A DNA stretch of 64,000 nt from Marinomonas transparens (GCF_016463975.1 NZ_JAEMNX010000011.1:103587-167586), one strand, 5' to 3'; counted from the first letter of the stretch, positions 18,611-27,990 are shown. Notes: generated by a model from the letters alone, not told the origin. Translations and numbers: made by a program.

Positions 18611-19143
18611 CCAACCAGCAGCTTATGTTAAAAATAGGGGGGGAAGAAATGTCCCCCCTTGATGCTGTATCAACGCAGGTATCCATTTGCTTTGATAAGG
18701 CCGATACTTTTTTTAAAAGCCGATTTCGACGTTCTAGTTGTGACTTTTCACAAAGAGGGCGTGCCGCCGGCACGGCTCATTTACATAAGAACCAAATCCG
18801 GTTTAATCCTTTTATGTACAATCAAAACCCGCAAGCTTTTTTAGAATCTGTTGTTCCTCATGAAGTTGCCCATATGGTTGTTTATCAAATATATGGTCTC
18901 AATGTTAAGCCCCATGGCAAAGAGTGGCAGGCAGTAATGAGAAAAGTTTTTGGGCTTTCCCCTAATAGAACACATACATTTGAAGTGCCCCCTCCAAAGC
19001 AAGCATTTGAGTACCATTGTGCATGCCAAACACATCAATTTACTAAGCGACGACATAGCAAAGCACAAAAAGGCACCGAATATATCTGTAAGCTATGCCA
19101 GTCATCACTTAAGTTCTCTATAGAAATCTTAAACACTAAGTAA
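18604..19143 (+). CDS. sprT: SprT-type zinc metalloprotease
   Basis: A 179-residue SprT/Spartan-like protein. The catalytic zinc site is HEVAH near residue 87, followed by a third ligand in KPHGKEW. The C-terminal zinc ribbon has CACQTHQ then CKLC. The early start at 18604 overlaps the recQ stop. A second in-frame ATG at 18649 has a purine-rich GGGGGAAGAA before it and may be the real start, giving 164 residues. A 7-bp G/C hairpin lies exactly across that second start. Eukaryotic relatives cut DNA-protein crosslinks; the bacterial role is not settled. Confidence 0.85.
   Translation: MLANQQLMLKIGGEEMSPLDAVSTQVSICFDKADTFFKSRFRRSSCDFSQRGRAAGTAHLHKNQIRFNPFMYNQNPQAFLESVVPHEVAHMVVYQIYGLNVKPHGKEWQAVMRKVFGLSPNRTHTFEVPPPKQAFEYHCACQTHQFTKRRHSKAQKGTEYICKLCQSSLKFSIEILNTK
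18638..18658. repeat. G/C hairpin over the alternative sprT start
   Basis: A perfect inverted repeat GGGGGGA / TCCCCCC with a 7-base spacer that contains the second candidate sprT ATG. It includes a run of seven G. It could hide that start codon in mRNA or be a slippage site; neither is shown. Confidence 0.5.
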
Positions 19144-19248
19144 TATTTGTAAGTTTTGACTATAATTTAAGACGGCTAATGGGTTATTTCCTGTATTTTT
19201 TTTACCCTTATAGTAAGATAGCCGCATTTCGTTTACAGCGTGTATTTC

Positions 19249-20085
19249 ATGGATTTATCTAATCGACCTAAAGAAAAATTGGAGCTAAATAAGCTTCAAA
19301 AACGCCTGCGTAGGTTAACAGGCCAAGCCATCTCTGATTTCAACATGATTGAAGATGGCGACAAAGTAATGGTTTGTCTATCTGGTGGCAAAGACTCCTA
19401 CACCATGTTAGAAATTTTGCGCAATCTACAGGCAAGTGCTCCTATTAACTTCAGTATAGTTGCTGTTAATTTGGATCAAAAGCAACCGGGTTTTCCGGAG
19501 CATATTTTACCCGCTTATTTAGAAGAACAAGGTGTTGAGTTTCATATTCTTGAACGCGACACCTACAGTATCGTAAAAGAGCTTGTGCCAGAAGGTAAAA
19601 CAACCTGCGGTTTATGCTCACGGTTGCGACGTGGTTCCCTATATGGGTTTGCTGAAGAAATTGGCGCTACAAAAATTGCACTTGGGCATCATAGAAACGA
19701 TATCCTTGAAACCTTATTTTTGAATATGTTTTTTGGTGGCAAGCTAAAGTCTATGCCACCAAAATTGCTTAGTGATGACGGCAAACATGTTGTTATTAGA
19801 CCTCTTGCCTATTGTAAAGAAACCGATATAGAAAAATTTTCTATTATAAAAGAGTATCCTATTATCCCATGTAACCTTTGTGGCTCTCAGGAGAACCTAC
19901 AAAGACAAGTTGTGAAAGATATGTTGGATAAATGGGAAAAAGAATACCCAGGTAGAACAGAGACTATGTTTACCGCATTACAGAATGTAGTACCATCTCA
20001 TTTAGCAGACACAGAGTTATTTGATTTTAAAGGTTTGAAGCAGACAGAAGATGCTTTTGACCGACTTAATATTATTACACTATAG
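19249..20085 (+). CDS. ttcA: tRNA 2-thiocytidine(32) synthetase TtcA
   Basis: About 278 residues from the ATG at 19249 (an in-frame GTG lies three codons earlier). The PP-loop [12 protein letters not shown] binds [13 protein letters not shown] provides the CxxC that holds the iron-sulfur cluster, and the later PCNLCGSQ gives the third Cys. TtcA makes s2C32 in certain tRNAs in the cytoplasm. The C-terminus is close to the family's usual length. The YfaZ-like gene begins 10 bases after its stop. Confidence 0.95.
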   Translation: MDLSNRPKEKLELNKLQKRLRRLTGQAISDFNMIEDGDKVMVCLSGGKDSYTMLEILRNLQASAPINFSIVAVNLDQKQPGFPEHILPAYLEEQGVEFHILERDTYSIVKELVPEGKTTCGLCSRLRRGSLYGFAEEIGATKIALGHHRNDILETLFLNMFFGGKLKSMPPKLLSDDGKHVVIRPLAYCKETDIEKFSIIKEYPIIPCNLCGSQENLQRQVVKDMLDKWEKEYPGRTETMFTALQNVVPSHLADTELFDFKGLKQTEDAFDRLNIITL

Positions 20086-20095
20086 GATATTAATA

Positions 20096-20665
20096 ATGAC
20101 GCAGACAAAACAAGCCTTGCTTATAGCCGCCGGTATTTTGAGCTCTTCTTGGGTACTTGCTTCAAGTGCCGATCTTAATTTAACCAATGATAAGGCCAAT
20201 GCTGCTGTTACACTTAACATAGATAAGGCCGCAGTTAGTGTTGGTGGTATGTATGATGAAGGTGACAACACATCTTATGTATTTATGGGGCTAGGTGTTG
20301 AAGATGCTGAGGCAAACGGACCTCTTGCTGTTGGTATCGGGCTGAGAGGTTATGCGATTGATACAGATAGAGATTCAGGAAGAGACACAAGTGCGGCTGT
20401 TGGGGTAGGGGGCTGGTATCGCTACACTTTCCCACAAGCCAATCGCTTGAGCCTTTATGCCTCTGGTTACTATTCTCCCCAAATACTGACAATCAGTAAT
20501 GCAGATCACGTGTATAATTATGAGGCTCGTCTTGAATATATGACGATGCGTAATGCCCGAGCCTACATTCGTTATAGTAAAATGGTTGTCGTATTCGATG
20601 ATGCAAATGAGAGTCGAAAAGAACTAGATCATGGCTTTTCTATTGGCGCAAGCGTCGATTTTTAG
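20096..20665 (+). CDS. YfaZ-like outer membrane beta-barrel protein
   Basis: About 189 residues from the ATG at 20096, preceded by AGGATAT; an earlier in-frame start would lie inside ttcA. Residues 1-24 form a signal peptide (ALLIAAGILSSSWVLASS). The rest alternates polar and hydrophobic residues, with YVFMGLGVE, GIGLRGYAI, GVGGWYRYTF and ends FSIGASVDF, where the terminal Phe is the usual outer-membrane insertion signal. It resembles YfaZ, whose function is unknown. A long hairpin terminator follows. Confidence 0.75.
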   Translation: MTQTKQALLIAAGILSSSWVLASSADLNLTNDKANAAVTLNIDKAAVSVGGMYDEGDNTSYVFMGLGVEDAEANGPLAVGIGLRGYAIDTDRDSGRDTSAAVGVGGWYRYTFPQANRLSLYASGYYSPQILTISNADHVYNYEARLEYMTMRNARAYIRYSKMVVVFDDANESRKELDHGFSIGASVDF

Positions 20666-20684
20666 TCTCAAACTCAGTTCTAAA

Positions 20685-20727
20685 AAGACATAAAAAAAGG
20701 TGGTCCAGCCACCTTTTTTTATGTCTT
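20685..20727. terminator. Bidirectional hairpin terminator between yfaZ-like gene and apt
   Basis: A perfect 19-bp stem (20685-20703 with 20709-20727) with a 5-base loop. A/T tracts inside the stem give a T run after the GC-rich core GGTGG/CCACC in both directions, suiting the convergent genes. Confidence 0.92.
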
Positions 20728-20742
20728 GAATGCAAAGCTTTA

Positions 20743-21285
20743 TTAATCACCGTCAAAAGCACAGAGACTATAAACAGGAATATTACTGTCCCTTAATTTC
20801 TGACTTCCACCTAGATCCGGTAGATCAATGATAGCGGCCACTTCTTTAATATTAGCCCCTTGTTTTGTAAGCAGTTTAATTGCAGCGAATAGGGTGCCTC
20901 CAGTGGCAATTAAGTCATCAAATAGTAGGACTTGATCACCTTCTTGCGTCGCTCCCTCCTGAATTTCTAATTCCGCCTCACCATATTCTAACTTATAACT
21001 TTGCGAGATGGTTTTACCGGGCAACTTGCCTTTCTTACGAACTAAAATAAGTGGTTTTTGTAACTCATAGGCAAGTACCGCTGCAATTAAAAATCCCCGA
21101 GCATCGATGCAAGCGATATGTGTAATATCGCTGGCAATATAGCGATGTACATAAGCATCGACGACCATTCGCATTCCTTTCGGATCACTGAAAATAGGCG
21201 TAATATCGCGAAAACTTATGCCTTCTTCAGGCCAATCTTCAATAGTTTGAATGAGTGACTTAACGTAAAAATCATCGTAAAGCAT
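20743..21285 (-). CDS. apt: Adenine phosphoribosyltransferase
   Basis: About 180 residues from the ATG at 21285; an in-frame TTG ten codons earlier overlaps the fnr stop and is less likely. Hallmarks are FRDITPIFSDP, IACIDARGFLIA, LVRKKGKLPG and the PRPP-binding loop VLLFDDLIATGGTL. The enzyme salvages adenine to AMP in the cytoplasm. It follows fnr closely on the same strand, so it may be the last gene of a hemN-fnr-apt transcript. Confidence 0.94.
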   Translation of the reverse strand: MLYDDFYVKSLIQTIEDWPEEGISFRDITPIFSDPKGMRMVVDAYVHRYIASDITHIACIDARGFLIAAVLAYELQKPLILVRKKGKLPGKTISQSYKLEYGEAELEIQEGATQEGDQVLLFDDLIATGGTLFAAIKLLTKQGANIKEVAAIIDLPDLGGSQKLRDSNIPVYSLCAFDGD

Positions 21286-21311
21286 GGTTTGGTGGCACCT
21301 TTGTGATGGGA

Positions 21312-22073
21312 TCAAATGTTTTTTATTTTATCACAATCACTTGCTACCCCAACTAGTTTTTGCATCTCTGTTAGACCAACAATCGCAATTTCTTTACCAT
21401 CCACTTCAATCATCTCATTTTTTTGGAAACGAGTGATGACACGACTGACCGTCTCTACAGCCAAGCCAAGGTAGTTACCAATTTCCCCACGAGACATAGA
21501 GAGTCTAAAGGAAGTGGCTGAATAACCGCGCTTCTTAAAACGGTTTGATAAATTTAATAAAAAAGACGCTACTTTTTCATCGGCATTTTTCTTTCCCAGC
21601 AATACCATCATTTGTTGGTCGTCTGAAATTTTTCGGCTCATTACTTTAAATATTTGATGCTTTAAAGAGGGGATTTGAGCAGACAAATCCTCCAGATGAC
21701 TAAAAGGAATTTCACAAACGGTAGTTGTCTCTAATGCTTTTGCTGAGACAGGGTAAACATTGCCATCAATGCCACTAAGTCCAAGCAGCTCACTTGGGCA
21801 ATAAAAACCAGTAATCTGTTCTTCCCCAGAACTGGTAATATTAAAAGTCTTTAAGGTTCCAGTACGAACCGCATAGACAGAGTCAAAAGACTGGCCCTGA
21901 CGAAACAAAACTTCGCCTTTTTTGAGTGGTTTTTTCCTCTCGATAATTTGGTCCAATCGATTAATATCCTCATCGGCTAAGGCAATAGGAAGACATAAAG
22001 CACTCAAACTGCAACTCTGGCATTGTGATGTTAAAGTGCTGGTGAATCGTGGTGCTGTGTGTGTGATAGACAT
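21312..22073 (-). CDS. fnr: FNR/ANR-type oxygen-sensing transcription regulator
   Basis: A 253-residue Crp/Fnr regulator. Cys18, Cys21 and Cys27 (CQSCSLSALC) plus a later Cys near 119 in VCEIPF match the four ligands of the oxygen-labile [4Fe-4S] cluster. A cNMP-binding-type beta roll follows, then a dimer helix and the winged helix-turn-helix with the recognition stretch SRGEIGNYLGLAVETVSRVITRF, whose E..SR pattern reads TTGAT half-sites. It lies 17 bases after hemN on the same strand. Confidence 0.94.
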   Translation of the reverse strand: MSITHTAPRFTSTLTSQCQSCSLSALCLPIALADEDINRLDQIIERKKPLKKGEVLFRQGQSFDSVYAVRTGTLKTFNITSSGEEQITGFYCPSELLGLSGIDGNVYPVSAKALETTTVCEIPFSHLEDLSAQIPSLKHQIFKVMSRKISDDQQMMVLLGKKNADEKVASFLLNLSNRFKKRGYSATSFRLSMSRGEIGNYLGLAVETVSRVITRFQKNEMIEVDGKEIAIVGLTEMQKLVGVASDCDKIKNI

Positions 22074-22090
22074 ATTGAATCTCCCTGATC

Positions 22091-23461
22091 CTATATAACT
22101 TTTGAATGTTTTATGGAATTACTTATGTGTTTATCAAATACCATACAAACACAACGAATAAGTAAACGGCCTCGTTCGGTAACTCTAATGATAGTCTGCA
22201 TACCATTATCTTCTATCTCAACCATGCCATCTTTAGCCATTGATCTCAAATTATCGATTTCTTGTTCGAAATAGCTTTTGAAATGAATATTATGAATACT
22301 TTCAATGGTTGAAGAGTTTAGCTCAAAATGACAAATAAGAGTCATTATAATTTGGTGTCGAACTCTGTCATCACGATTACTAATGTAACCTTTAGAGATG
22401 GCAAGTTGACCGTTTTCTATGCTGTTTTGATACAAGGATAAATCCGTGTGGTTTTGTATATAAACACCATTTAAATTACTAATAGCAGATACACCAAAAG
22501 CAATTAAGTCGGTTTCTGCATGGGTGGTATAGCCTTGGAAATTTCGCTGTAACCGCCCTTGCTGTTGCGCTTGAGTTAAGCTGTCATTCGGCTTAGCAAA
22601 ATGATCCATGCCAATGTATTCGTACCCCGCCGCAACCAAATATTCAATGCTCATTTTTAGCAAATCAAGCTTTAAACTTGGTGAGGGTAAACTTTCATCA
22701 AGGATTCGTTTTTGAGCCCTAAAACGGTCGGGAAGGTGAGCATAGTTAAACACAGAAATACGTTCAGGGGACAAGGCTATTACTTTATCAAGTGTGTCTT
22801 TAAACCCCTTTAAAGATTGATAAGGCAGACCATAGATCAAGTCAAAATTAATGGATTTTATTTCCAATTGACGAGCATCTCGAACCAGCTTTTCAACCAT
22901 AGAAATAGGTTGAATCCTATGAATCGCCTCTTGTACCTGACTGTCAAAGTCTTGCACCCCGATACTAATTCGATTGATGCCCAGTTCGACAAGTAACTTG
23001 AGTTTAGAGGAGGTTATCTCTCTTGGATCAATCTCTATACTGTAATCTTGGCTACCATCATTCACCAATTTGAAATATTGGCGAATAGTGCTGAATAAAT
23101 CAGCAATATGTTGTTCGGATAAAAATGTAGGGGTTCCACCCCCTAGATGTAATTGAGTAACAGGACGAGAATCATCTAGCATAAGGCTTTTTAGGCGCAT
23201 TTCCTCACCCAGCAACTCTACATACTCTCCACCTTTATCGTACTGCTTAGTGACTATTTTATTACAAGCACAGTAATAACAAAGATGAGCGCAAAAGGGG
23301 ACATGGAAATACAGACTAATCGGAGTGGTAGCCGGAGCAAGCATCTTATCAATCAATGCGATCTTGCTTATGTTTGCATCAAACTGCGGGGCAGTTGGAT
23401 ACGAAGTATAACGTGGGCCTGCTAAGTTATATTTAGCGATAAGGGTTGAATCCCAGATCAT
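22091..23461 (-). CDS. hemN: Oxygen-independent coproporphyrinogen III dehydrogenase
   Basis: A 456-residue radical SAM enzyme. The CAHLCYYCAC stretch provides the CxxxCxxC cluster ligands plus the extra Cys typical of HemN. Further signatures are RYTSYPTAPQF at the N-terminus, HLGGGTPTFL, SIGVQDFD and FDLIYGLPYQ. It makes protoporphyrinogen IX without oxygen. The gene sits directly upstream of fnr, and a near-consensus FNR box lies 58-71 bases ahead of its start. Confidence 0.96.
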   Translation of the reverse strand: MIWDSTLIAKYNLAGPRYTSYPTAPQFDANISKIALIDKMLAPATTPISLYFHVPFCAHLCYYCACNKIVTKQYDKGGEYVELLGEEMRLKSLMLDDSRPVTQLHLGGGTPTFLSEQHIADLFSTIRQYFKLVNDGSQDYSIEIDPREITSSKLKLLVELGINRISIGVQDFDSQVQEAIHRIQPISMVEKLVRDARQLEIKSINFDLIYGLPYQSLKGFKDTLDKVIALSPERISVFNYAHLPDRFRAQKRILDESLPSPSLKLDLLKMSIEYLVAAGYEYIGMDHFAKPNDSLTQAQQQGRLQRNFQGYTTHAETDLIAFGVSAISNLNGVYIQNHTDLSLYQNSIENGQLAISKGYISNRDDRVRHQIIMTLICHFELNSSTIESIHNIHFKSYFEQEIDNLRSMAKDGMVEIEDNGMQTIIRVTERGRLLIRCVCMVFDKHISNSIKHSKVI

Positions 23462-23518
23462 GATGTCTTCCTATTAAAATTTCTAATAGGATTCTATCCC
23501 TTAGCGACCCAACGTTTT

Positions 23519-23532
23519 CTGACTCAGATCAA
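23519..23532 (-). promoter_or_regulatory. Probable FNR box upstream of hemN
   Basis: Read on the minus strand the site is TTGATCTGAGTCAG, against the FNR consensus TTGAT-N4-ATCAA: one perfect half and a 3-of-5 second half. Its centre, about 64 bases from the hemN start, would fit a class II position (-41.5) with a short leader. Confidence 0.65.
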
Positions 23533-23641
23533 GGTTTTATGTGCTCTACCTATAAAACTATAAAAAATACTTATTGAGAGTGTGCTTTTCTCATTGCATG
23601 CGATTTGTTCTAATGTTGTCTTTTTGGCTAGGCAGTTACCC

Positions 23642-24229
23642 ATGTCACCTTTACCTTTTTACCTTGCCCATGGTGCTGGAGTTGGTCATCACAGCGATTT
23701 TTTACAACTCTTATCAGCATCCTTATCTAAAGAAATAGCTCGTGTTTCTCCTGTTACTTTTGCTTATATGCAAGAGCAGGAAAGAATAGGGAAAAAACGA
23801 CCACCGCCCCGTTTTGATAAACTTGTTCCTGAGTTCTCTGAAGCCATTAAAAATGAACAGCACTGTATTGTGGCAGGTAAATCCATGGGAGGGCGTGTGG
23901 CAACACAGCTTTCCCACTTGTCTATGGTAAAAGGCATTATCTGCTTTGGTTTTCCTTTCTACCCTTCAGGAAAACCCGAAAAACATAGGTTGTCATTTTT
24001 GGACAATTTAGAAACTCCCTGTTTAATTTTTCAAGGCACAAGAGATGCTTTAGGTTCTCAAGAATGGGTCACTCACCAAAATTTACCTAAACAGGTTCAG
24101 GTTGTCTGGATTGAAGGGGCTGACCATGATTTTAAAGTTCTCAAAAAATTAAATAGATCATTGGATGACACTGTTTCATTGATAAGCTCTCAAATAACTA
24201 TTTGGTTAGCTAAGAATCATTTTGAGTGA
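23642..24229 (+). CDS. Alpha/beta hydrolase of KANL3/Tex30 type
   Basis: About 195 residues from the ATG at 23642, which has AGGCAG upstream; an in-frame GTG 20 codons earlier is less likely. The fold signs are LAHGAGVGHHSDF near the start (oxyanion region), nucleophile Ser in VAGKSMGGRVA, the acid region IFQGTRDALGS and catalytic His in EGADHDFKVL. This family is related to dienelactone hydrolases; the substrate is unknown. It is divergent from hemN, so the FNR box lies in the shared intergenic region. Confidence 0.82.
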   Translation: MSPLPFYLAHGAGVGHHSDFLQLLSASLSKEIARVSPVTFAYMQEQERIGKKRPPPRFDKLVPEFSEAIKNEQHCIVAGKSMGGRVATQLSHLSMVKGIICFGFPFYPSGKPEKHRLSFLDNLETPCLIFQGTRDALGSQEWVTHQNLPKQVQVVWIEGADHDFKVLKKLNRSLDDTVSLISSQITIWLAKNHFE

Positions 24230-24275
24230 TCACCTTGTCGTTTTACAATATCCAAATAAATCATGAGGAAATAAT

Positions 24276-24509
24276 ATGGAACACCAAGCGGTGCTTGATG
24301 CAACAGGCTTGCTTTGCCCTGAGCCTGTCATGCTATTGCATGTAGAAATGAGAAAGATGGCAGCAAAAGAAATATTAAAAGTCATTGCCACAGACTCTTC
24401 TACTACACGGGATATTCCGAAGTTTTGCAATTTTCTAGGTCATTCCCTGATTAAGCAGGAAGAGGTGGAAGGGATTTATAACTATTGGATTCAAAAGAAA
24501 GGAAGCTAA
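24276..24509 (+). CDS. tusA: TusA-type sulfur-carrier protein
   Basis: A 77-residue SirA/TusA fold protein. The persulfide-carrying Cys lies in [13 protein letters not shown] near residue 16, with the CPxP motif complete. TusA passes sulfur from IscS into tRNA thiolation and molybdenum cofactor synthesis. RBS GAGGAA is well placed. It could also be one of the TusA paralogues (YeeD/YedF type), but the length and motif favour TusA. Confidence 0.9.
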   Translation: MEHQAVLDATGLLCPEPVMLLHVEMRKMAAKEILKVIATDSSTTRDIPKFCNFLGHSLIKQEEVEGIYNYWIQKKGS

Positions 24510-24511
24510 AA

Positions 24512-24544
24512 AATAATGACTCAAAGTAAACTTGAGTCATTATT
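24512..24544 (+). terminator. Hairpin after tusA
   Basis: A perfect 13-bp inverted repeat with a 7-base loop just after the tusA stop codon. It is AT-rich and has only a short T-rich tail, so it is a probable rather than certain terminator. Confidence 0.6.
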
Positions 24545-24721
24545 GATATAGGCTTATCTTCCTAAGCTCCCAGCCTTTTTGACAAGAGGTCCCTGTATTT
24601 ACTCTATTAGAGGGCCTTTGGCCTAGGTATAGAATTAACACTCTCAACCTTGATCTATGTCGCCTTTATCTAAAAATAACTCAGCTAATATCAAAGAACA
24701 TTCATCCACTTGGAGAATATT

Positions 24722-25732
24722 ATGAAAGCGGCTGTTGTCAGTAAATTTGGATCCATTTTAAAAATAGAAGATATTGCCAAACCTAAAATTGCCCCCCATC
24801 AAGTACTAGTAAAAATTCATGCGTGTGGTGTTTGTCACACTGATTTACACGCTTGTCATGGCGATTGGCCTGTTAAACCCAATCTGCCATTTGTACCAGG
24901 ACACGAAGGCGTAGGTGAAGTGGTTGAGGTGGGGAGTGAGGTTCAACATTTACAAAATGGTGATCGCATTGGCATTCCATGGCTTTATAGTGCTTGTGGG
25001 CATTGCGAATATTGTCTAAGCGGTGATGAAAACTTATGTTTATCTCAGCAAAACGCAGGCTATTCCGTCAATGGGAGTTATGCCGAATATTGCGCGGCGC
25101 ATGCGGAGTATGTTGTCAAAATTCCTAAGGAGCTAAGTTATGTCGAAGCGGCACCATTATTTTGTGCTGGTGTCACGACTTACAAAGCGCTAAAAGTCTC
25201 TGGCGCCAAGCCAGGAGATTGGGTGGCTATTTTTGGTATTGGCGGATTAGGTCATCTTGCTGTTCAATATGCGCTTGCCATGGGGTTACGAGTGGTTGCT
25301 GTAGATACTGGTAACGCTAAGCGAGATCTTGCCACCTCCCTCGGTGCCGAGTTCTATTTTGATTTCAAAACCGATGACATTGTTGCCGATATTCTAGGCA
25401 TAACTGGTGGCGTACATGCCAGCATCTGTACTGCGGTAAGTCAATCAGGATTCAGGCAAAGCTATGACGTTATCCGACGAGGTGGTAAGTGTGTCTTGGT
25501 TGGTTTGCCTCCTGAAGACATGCCCTTACCTATTTTCAATACTGTTTTGAATGGAGTGAGTGTCGTGGGTTCTATTGTTGGTACTCGCAAAGACCTAGCA
25601 GAATGTTTGGAATTTGCTGCTCGTGGTAAAGTAAAAGCCATTATTGAAGAAAAAACACTCGATGATATTAATGGCATTTTTGAAGATATGGAGAAAGGAG
25701 AGATTACTGGCCGTATTGTTATGTCTATGTAA
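24722..25732 (+). CDS. adhP: Zinc-dependent alcohol dehydrogenase, AdhP type
   Basis: About 336 residues from the ATG at 24722; the TTG four codons earlier is part of the RBS GGAGA. Catalytic zinc ligands are in [16 protein letters not shown] and GHEGVG, the structural zinc site in [15 protein letters not shown], and the NAD-binding motif is [13 protein letters not shown]. It oxidises ethanol and other primary alcohols or reduces aldehydes in the cytoplasm. It is a single-gene unit with a strong terminator; only half-sites resembling an FNR box lie upstream. Confidence 0.93.
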   Translation: MKAAVVSKFGSILKIEDIAKPKIAPHQVLVKIHACGVCHTDLHACHGDWPVKPNLPFVPGHEGVGEVVEVGSEVQHLQNGDRIGIPWLYSACGHCEYCLSGDENLCLSQQNAGYSVNGSYAEYCAAHAEYVVKIPKELSYVEAAPLFCAGVTTYKALKVSGAKPGDWVAIFGIGGLGHLAVQYALAMGLRVVAVDTGNAKRDLATSLGAEFYFDFKTDDIVADILGITGGVHASICTAVSQSGFRQSYDVIRRGGKCVLVGLPPEDMPLPIFNTVLNGVSVVGSIVGTRKDLAECLEFAARGKVKAIIEEKTLDDINGIFEDMEKGEITGRIVMSM

Positions 25733-25751
25733 TTCTTTTCTTTAGACAGCT

Positions 25752-25799
25752 AAAAAAGAGGGATAGGAGATTACAGCAATCTCTTATCCCTCTTTTTAT
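25752..25799. terminator. Bidirectional terminator after adhP
   Basis: A long hairpin (about 20 bp with one G-T pair, loop ACAGC) flanked by A and T runs, between convergent adhP and the MaoC-like gene. Confidence 0.9.
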
Positions 25800-25808
25800 A
25801 ATCTTACT

Positions 25809-26228
25809 TTAAACTGCGGGAAGCATAATAATCGCTTCCCCTGTAACTACCTTTTTACCTTCGCACATGCACACGGTTTGTAGCGTAGCTCTGCGGCGTC
25901 GAGTATTGATGTCGGTTACTGTCACCGTCGTCACCACTTCTTGGCCGATATAAACTGGAGAGCGAAATTTCAATGTCTGTTCTAGGTAAATACAGCCGGG
26001 CCCAGGTAATTGTGTGCCTATGGTCGCGGAAATAAATCCAGCGGTTAACATTCCATGGGCAATTGGCTTAGCAAATGAGGTAGTTGCTGCGTATTCCGCA
26101 TCCAGATGGACTGGGTTGGTGTCACCTGTTACTTCCGCAAATGCATGCACATCCGCTTCCGTTACGATTTTACGATATTCAACACTTTGATCAATAGAAA
26201 GTTGCTCTAATGTATAGCCGGAAGTCAT
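25809..26228 (-). CDS. MaoC/PhaJ-like (R)-specific enoyl-CoA hydratase
   Basis: A 139-residue hot-dog-fold hydratase. The motif VTGDTNPVHLD carries the catalytic Asp and His, followed by AKPIAHGMLTAGFIS. Relatives hydrate trans-2-enoyl-CoA to (R)-3-hydroxyacyl-CoA, for polyhydroxyalkanoate or fatty acid metabolism. No pha gene is near, so the pathway is not fixed by context. The gene stands alone, convergent with adhP and divergent from a HAD gene. Confidence 0.85.
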   Translation of the reverse strand: MTSGYTLEQLSIDQSVEYRKIVTEADVHAFAEVTGDTNPVHLDAEYAATTSFAKPIAHGMLTAGFISATIGTQLPGPGCIYLEQTLKFRSPVYIGQEVVTTVTVTDINTRRRRATLQTVCMCEGKKVVTGEAIIMLPAV

Positions 26229-26295
26229 TACCTATCCTTATATTGTCATTTGTGCCTATGGTACACTTTCGCCGCATCATTCTTAAGGGGTATCT

Positions 26296-26940
26296 ATGGT
26301 TAAGTTAGTGATTTTTGATTGGGACGGTACCTTATTCGATTCTCTAGATCGTATTTGTTCTAGCATGCTCAGCGCGGCAGAATTAGCTGGCGCTCCACTA
26401 AGGCAAAAAGAACAGATCAAAAACATTATCGGCTTGTCTCTAGAAAAAGGGGTTCCAGTGATTTGGCCGGAACTTTCAGGTCGAGAGCACAATACTATAA
26501 TAGAGCATTACAAGCGCATCTACGTCGCATCCGATCAATCCCCGCCACAAGCTTATAACGGGGTGTTCGAGACCTTAAATAAATTAAACGAAGCAGGCAT
26601 TAAGATGGCGGTTGCCACAGGAAAAAGCCGTAGAGGTCTGGATAGGATCATGTCACTTACGGCAACCAATGACTACTTTGTCACCACCCGCTGTTCCGAT
26701 GAAACCTTATCAAAGCCTCATCCATTAATGCTCGAGGAAATATTGGCAGAATTAAGCCTATCACCAGAACAAGCCATTATGATTGGCGATACAGAGTATG
26801 ACTTAAATATGGCGACCAGTGCCGGAATGAGGAGTGTTGGAGTCACTTACGGAGCGCACAGCAAGGCTCGATTAGAGGCTTGCCGCCCCCATGCGCTAGT
26901 AGATGATTTCGAACAATTACTAAACACCTTAGGACTTTAA
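26296..26940 (+). CDS. HAD-IA phosphatase, phosphoglycolate-phosphatase-like
   Basis: A 214-residue HAD protein. Motif I FDWDGTLFDS holds the nucleophile Asp near 8, motif II is VATGKS, a Lys lies in LSKPHPLM, and motif IV is MIGDTEYDLNMA. It resembles the Gph-like phosphatase found between rluC and sppA in pseudomonads; here sppA follows 3 bases later but rluC is absent. The substrate is unproven. Confidence 0.86.
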   Translation: MVKLVIFDWDGTLFDSLDRICSSMLSAAELAGAPLRQKEQIKNIIGLSLEKGVPVIWPELSGREHNTIIEHYKRIYVASDQSPPQAYNGVFETLNKLNEAGIKMAVATGKSRRGLDRIMSLTATNDYFVTTRCSDETLSKPHPLMLEEILAELSLSPEQAIMIGDTEYDLNMATSAGMRSVGVTYGAHSKARLEACRPHALVDDFEQLLNTLGL

Positions 26941-26943
26941 ATA

Positions 26944-27972
26944 ATGAGTTGGACTGAAGAACAAGACGAACAAGAAAAAGCGATGAATTTAGCCTCATCA
27001 ACGGAAGCAAAAAAAATAGAGAGCTCTATTCAAGATAAGCATAAAAGGGATGACGATAAAGACGTCTGGCAATTGCTTGAAAAAACCTTAAGTGAAAACC
27101 TGATTGAAAAACGTCGTGCACGACGTTGGAAAATCTTTTTCCGTTTTACCTCTCTCGCTATCATGCTGTCTATTCTAGGTTTCTGGTTTTCACAATCCAA
27201 TTTCCAAGAAACCAGTCTGCAAGAAAATGTGGTTGCCATGATACCAATGCGTGGCGTCATTGGCGCAGGAGCTGAAATAGAATCTTCTGAGTATGTTCGC
27301 TTACTAGACAGCGCTTACCAAAATCCCCGGTTACAGGGTGTGGTCATTGAAATGAATAGCCCTGGGGGCAGTCCCGTACACGCCGGCATCATTTATGACG
27401 CTATTTATGTCAAAATTAAAAATCACCCAAACATTCCTGTTATTGTTGTCGTAGAAGACATGGCGGCTTCAGGCGGTTACTACATTGCTTCTGCGGCCAA
27501 TGAAATTTATGCAGACAAAGCCAGTCTAGTTGGCTCAATCGGTGTCATTTCATCTGGGTTTGACGCCAGTCATCTGCTTGAAAAAATTGGGGTAGAAAGA
27601 CGAACCTTTACTGCTGGCCGTAATAAAGCCTTTTTGGATCCTTTTGCACCAATGACAGAAGAAGCCAAGAGCAAATGGCAGGCCGTGCTGGATGAAACCC
27701 ATCAACAATTCATTACTGCCGTTAAAATCGGCCGTGGTGATCGATTAACGATAACGGATGATGTGTTTTCAGGCATGGTATTTACTGGCTCTCAAGCGGT
27801 GAACATAGGTTTAATTGATGGCCTTTACAGCGTTAATCAACTTTTAAATAAACGTTTCCCTACTGCCGAGCCAGTTTACTACGAACCGAATGAAGAGCCG
27901 TGGGAGGAATTCGTCAAAGAGTTTGGTGTGGAAATGGCGACTAAAATCATGAACAGGGTCAATATCCAATAA
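26944..27972 (+). CDS. sppA: S49 family signal peptide peptidase
   Basis: A 342-residue single-domain SppA-type serine protease. A cytoplasmic N-terminal part of about 65 charged residues leads to one membrane segment (about 68-85, FFRFTSLAIMLSILGFWFS). The periplasmic domain has SPGGSPVHAG, the nucleophile Ser in MAASGGYYIASAA and DKASLVGSIGVI; the general base Lys is expected near 207 in TAGRNKAF. It digests cleaved signal peptides. It is coupled with the HAD gene upstream and ends at a clear terminator. Confidence 0.9.
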   Translation: MSWTEEQDEQEKAMNLASSTEAKKIESSIQDKHKRDDDKDVWQLLEKTLSENLIEKRRARRWKIFFRFTSLAIMLSILGFWFSQSNFQETSLQENVVAMIPMRGVIGAGAEIESSEYVRLLDSAYQNPRLQGVVIEMNSPGGSPVHAGIIYDAIYVKIKNHPNIPVIVVVEDMAASGGYYIASAANEIYADKASLVGSIGVISSGFDASHLLEKIGVERRTFTAGRNKAFLDPFAPMTEEAKSKWQAVLDETHQQFITAVKIGRGDRLTITDDVFSGMVFTGSQAVNIGLIDGLYSVNQLLNKRFPTAEPVYYEPNEEPWEEFVKEFGVEMATKIMNRVNIQ

Positions 27973-27990
27973 TACCCTTATAAAGGTGTT

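Noticed and set aside
24650..24664. FNR-like half-site TTGAT upstream of adhP
   Set aside because: Only one half matches; the second half does not resemble ATCAA.
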